Shown here piece by piece: positions 62,319-64,000 of a stretch of 64,000 bases of DNA (its first letter is position 1; the number at the start of each line of letters is the position of its first letter). Below the pieces are notes generated by a model that was not told the DNA's origin, did no database searches, and was given only the letters and a program-made list of their open reading frames with translations. Source of the DNA: Bosea sp. Tri-49 (lineage in GTDB: Bacteria; Pseudomonadota; Alphaproteobacteria; Rhizobiales; Beijerinckiaceae). Both the position numbers and the translations under genes were made by a program. The DNA is taken from positions 1,984,001-2,048,000 of the forward strand of contig NZ_CP017946.1 in assembly GCF_003952665.1 (NCBI RefSeq), given 5' to 3'.

Positions 62319-63251
62319 TCAAGCCAGCGCGGGCAGCACGGCCTCGATCTCGGCGCGGCGCTTCTCGTACTGCGCCGGCAGCTTGAGCGTGCCGCCGAGA
62401 CCGTCCGCCGGCTCGTCGATGGTGAAGCCGGGCGCATCGGTCGCGATCTCGAACAGCACGCCGCCGGGCTCGCGGAAGTAGACGGAGCGGAAATAGTCCC
62501 GATCCCTCTGCCCGGTGGTGCGCAACCCGAATGTCTCGGCGAGCTGCTTCACCATCCGCTCTTGCTCGGCGTCGTCGCCGGCGCGGAAAGCGATATGGTG
62601 CACCGAGCCGGCGCCCATCCTTGCCGGCAGGAAGCCGCCGGCTGCGCGCAGATCGACGATGCCGCCATGGGCCGCGCCTACGGCCCGCATCCGGACGGTG
62701 CTGTCCTCGCGGCCCGCTTCGACGAAGCCGAAGACGTCGCGCAGGATCGCTGCGGTGGTCTCCGTCTTGTCGAGCAGCAGGGTGACGCCGTGGAAGCCGC
62801 GGATCGCGACCTCGGCCGGCACTTCGCCATTGTCCCAGGCCGGCTCGCTCTCGCTGCCAGGCACCGCGACCAGCGCGAGCCGCGTGCCATCCGGGTCACG
62901 GAAGGCAAGCATAGTCTCACCGAAGCGCTTCCGGGGTGCGTCATGCGCGACACCGCTAGCAACGAAGCGATGCGCCCAGTAGCCGATCGCCGCCTCCGGG
63001 ATACGGAAGCTGGTCGCCTCCGTCTCGCCGACGCCGAGTCGGCCGGGCGCGACATGCTCCCAGGGGAAGAAGGTCAGGATCGTGCCCGGATTGCCGTCGG
63101 CATCGCCGAAATAGAGGTGCCAGGTGGTCGGGTCATCGAAATTCACCGTCTTCTTGACCAGGCGCAGGCCGAGCACGCGGCTGTAGAAATCGAGATTGCG
63201 GCGCGCCGGGCCGGCGATGGCGGTGACGTGGTGGATGCCGTTGATCTGCAT
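62319..63251 (-). CDS. Ring-cleaving dioxygenase, VOC fold (MhqO-like)
   Basis: A 310-residue protein with two vicinal-oxygen-chelate modules, typical of MhqO-type hydroquinone dioxygenases. Metal ligands are in IHHVTAIAGPARRNLDFYSRVLGLRLVKKTVNFDDP (His) at about residue 6, SVHHIAFRAGDD (His) at about 214 and GGVLFEIATDAPGFTID (Glu) at about 265. ATG at 63251 starts the fold exactly. It diverges from the doxX gene and precedes the hydrolase gene on its own strand. Confidence 0.92.
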   Translation of the reverse strand: MQINGIHHVTAIAGPARRNLDFYSRVLGLRLVKKTVNFDDPTTWHLYFGDADGNPGTILTFFPWEHVAPGRLGVGETEATSFRIPEAAIGYWAHRFVASGVAHDAPRKRFGETMLAFRDPDGTRLALVAVPGSESEPAWDNGEVPAEVAIRGFHGVTLLLDKTETTAAILRDVFGFVEAGREDSTVRMRAVGAAHGGIVDLRAAGGFLPARMGAGSVHHIAFRAGDDAEQERMVKQLAETFGLRTTGQRDRDYFRSVYFREPGGVLFEIATDAPGFTIDEPADGLGGTLKLPAQYEKRRAEIEAVLPALA

Positions 63252-63331
63252 GATGTCGTCCTCCGGGCTGCAAGAGGCTGCCCTCGTTGACGGCAAGATG
63301 GGGCGGCGGGTTTAGAAAGTCAGTGGCCAAT

Positions 63332-63349
63332 CATTGCTCTAATGCAATG
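63332..63349. promoter_or_regulatory. Operator candidate CATTGC-N6-GCAATG
   Basis: A perfect 6-base inverted repeat in the 184-base divergent gap between the dioxygenase and doxX genes. ATTGC-N6-GCAAT has the T-N11-A form favoured by LysR regulators, and a probable LysR gene begins at 63954. Confidence 0.5.
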
Positions 63350-63435
63350 TCGATCTGTCGATATACCAACTGGAATTGCGAATGAGCTGAGCGCAACTTC
63401 TGTCTCAATCCAACCCGGTCCTTCGGAGAAAGACC

Positions 63436-63861
63436 ATGATCGATACCCGTTTCGCCCCCTATGGCGCCTTATCCCTGCGCGTCGCGCTCGGCGTCATGTT
63501 CATTGCCCACGCCTATCTGAAGCTCGTCATCTTCACTGTTCCCGGCTTTGCCGGCTTCCTCGGCCAGATCGGCCTCCCCGGTTTCCTTGCCTGGCCGATC
63601 ATCCTGGCGGAGACGCTCGGTGGTCTCGCCATCCTCACCGGCTTCTACGGTCGCTACGTCTCGCTCGCCTTGCTGCCGATCCTGCTCGGCGCGCTTAGCG
63701 TCCACGCCCCCAATGGCTGGCTGTTCACCGCCCCGAACGGCGGCTGGGAATATCCCGCCTTCCTCGCGATCGCTGCCCTTGCGCATGTGCTGATTGGCGA
63801 TGGCGCGCTGGCGCTTCGCCCTGCCGCCTTCGGCGGCGCTTCCAAGCCTGCTCTCGCCTGA
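63436..63861 (+). CDS. DoxX family membrane protein (MhqP-like)
   Basis: A 141-residue inner-membrane protein with four hydrophobic segments: LSLRVALGVMFIAHAYLKLVIF, LGQIGLPGFLAWPIILAETLGGLAIL, VSLALLPILLGALSVH and FLAIAALAHVLIGDGALAL. The pattern R-x-x-x-G-x-x-F/I-x-x-H/A is DoxX-like, with the periplasmic GWLFTAPNGGWEYPAF loop. In quinone-resistance clusters the DoxX protein accompanies the hydrolase and dioxygenase. AGAAAGACC precedes ATG at 63436. Confidence 0.92.
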   Translation: MIDTRFAPYGALSLRVALGVMFIAHAYLKLVIFTVPGFAGFLGQIGLPGFLAWPIILAETLGGLAILTGFYGRYVSLALLPILLGALSVHAPNGWLFTAPNGGWEYPAFLAIAALAHVLIGDGALALRPAAFGGASKPALA

Positions 63862-63886
63862 TCGCCGACTACGCAAAAGAACGGGC

Positions 63887-63907
63887 GACAGGTTGCTGCA
63901 ACCTGTC
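63887..63907. terminator. Hairpin after doxX
   Basis: GACAGGTTG-CTG-CAACCTGTC, a 9-base-pair stem 25 bases after the doxX stop, extended by GGG/CCC flanks. No T-run follows, so termination strength is uncertain. Confidence 0.4.
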
Positions 63908-63953
63908 ACCCGTACCATGTTCAGATGAGTTGATCCCGCCTGGAGCCGCCTGC

Positions 63954-64000
63954 TTGCCGAACGCCACCTCGCCGATCGCCTGGGACGACTTTCGGCTGAT
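63954..64000 (+). CDS. Probable LysR regulator, 5-prime end only
   Basis: Only 15 codons lie inside the window: (TTG)PNATSPIAWDDFRL. The WDDFRL opening is characteristic of one LysR branch, where it starts helix 1 of the DNA-binding domain. GGAG lies eight bases before the TTG. Its place next to a quinone-detoxification-like cluster with a LysR-style palindrome fits a local regulator. Too little sequence is present to be sure. Confidence 0.4.
   Translation, partial: MPNATSPIAWDDFRL

Overview
The window is a GC-rich (mid-60s percent by eye) bacterial chromosome segment. Gene content and order point to an alphaproteobacterium of the Hyphomicrobiales (Rhizobiales), most likely Bosea or a close relative. 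Indicators are the DUF3126 and DUF2842 small proteins, the BTLCP transglutaminase-like protein, PAS_5/PilZ regulators, TTAA-N7-TTAA CtrA-type boxes, a CtaA/DUF2842/MetY neighbourhood, and several families of palindromic intergenic repeats. No phage, transposase, CRISPR array or integrase was seen. The genus call is an inference from style and synteny.

Layout. 1-5.5 kb: serS, a GDYXXLXY/DUF2157 pair and thrS, all on the minus strand. 5.7-13.9 kb: a large membrane-embedded patatin-like lipase, yidD, a PAP2 phosphatase, an Fe-S scaffold protein, folE, hisI, a soluble patatin, a CBS protein and a rhomboid protease. 14-19 kb: a PAS_5 gene and a tandem-PilZ gene behind a CtrA-type box, a periplasmic transglutaminase-like protein, a gamma-carbonic anhydrase, unknown membrane proteins and DUF3126. 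19-30 kb: a beta-lactamase-fold hydrolase, an SHMT-like PLP enzyme with a divergent LysR gene, a secreted HExxH protein, the rplM-rpsI operon with a clear promoter and a terminator-like leader hairpin, a thioesterase, an enoyl-CoA hydratase, a Bug/TctC binding protein and an FAD monooxygenase followed by a relic of a second tctC. 30-34.9 kb: a periplasmic ClpP-like protein, metY, ctaA, DUF2842 and a frameshifted amino-acid-binding protein.

35-50 kb is an exopolysaccharide region in two blocks. Block one has a NodB-type deacetylase, a GNAT/FemAB-like transferase, a Wzz-type protein with a degenerate kinase half, a Wza-type export lipoprotein and a GT4 glycosyltransferase. Block two has a WcaJ-type initiating phosphotransferase, an O-antigen ligase/polymerase-like protein and a methyltransferase. 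Between them sit an ECF sigma/anti-sigma pair with a SorAB-type sulfite dehydrogenase, and a two-gene SMR efflux pair.

50-59 kb is a seven-gene minus-strand catabolic operon: enolase-superfamily enzyme, creatininase-family amidohydrolase, then a dipeptide-type ABC transporter (SBP, two permeases, two ATPases). An RpiR/SIS regulator lies just upstream. Two near-identical HexR-like sites in the gap suggest that regulator controls the operon. 59-64 kb holds tRNA-Pro(GGG), several small proteins, a BKACE-family enzyme and a quinone-detoxification-like cluster (hydrolase, glyoxalase-fold dioxygenase, DoxX) with a palindromic operator candidate and the first 15 codons of a probable LysR gene cut by the window edge.

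The most unusual items are the RpiR operon with its paired operators and an enolase that seems to lack a canonical metal ligand, the rplM leader hairpin, the tandem PilZ protein with two complete c-di-GMP motif sets, the Wzz protein with a ruined Walker A, and the ECF-linked sulfite dehydrogenase.
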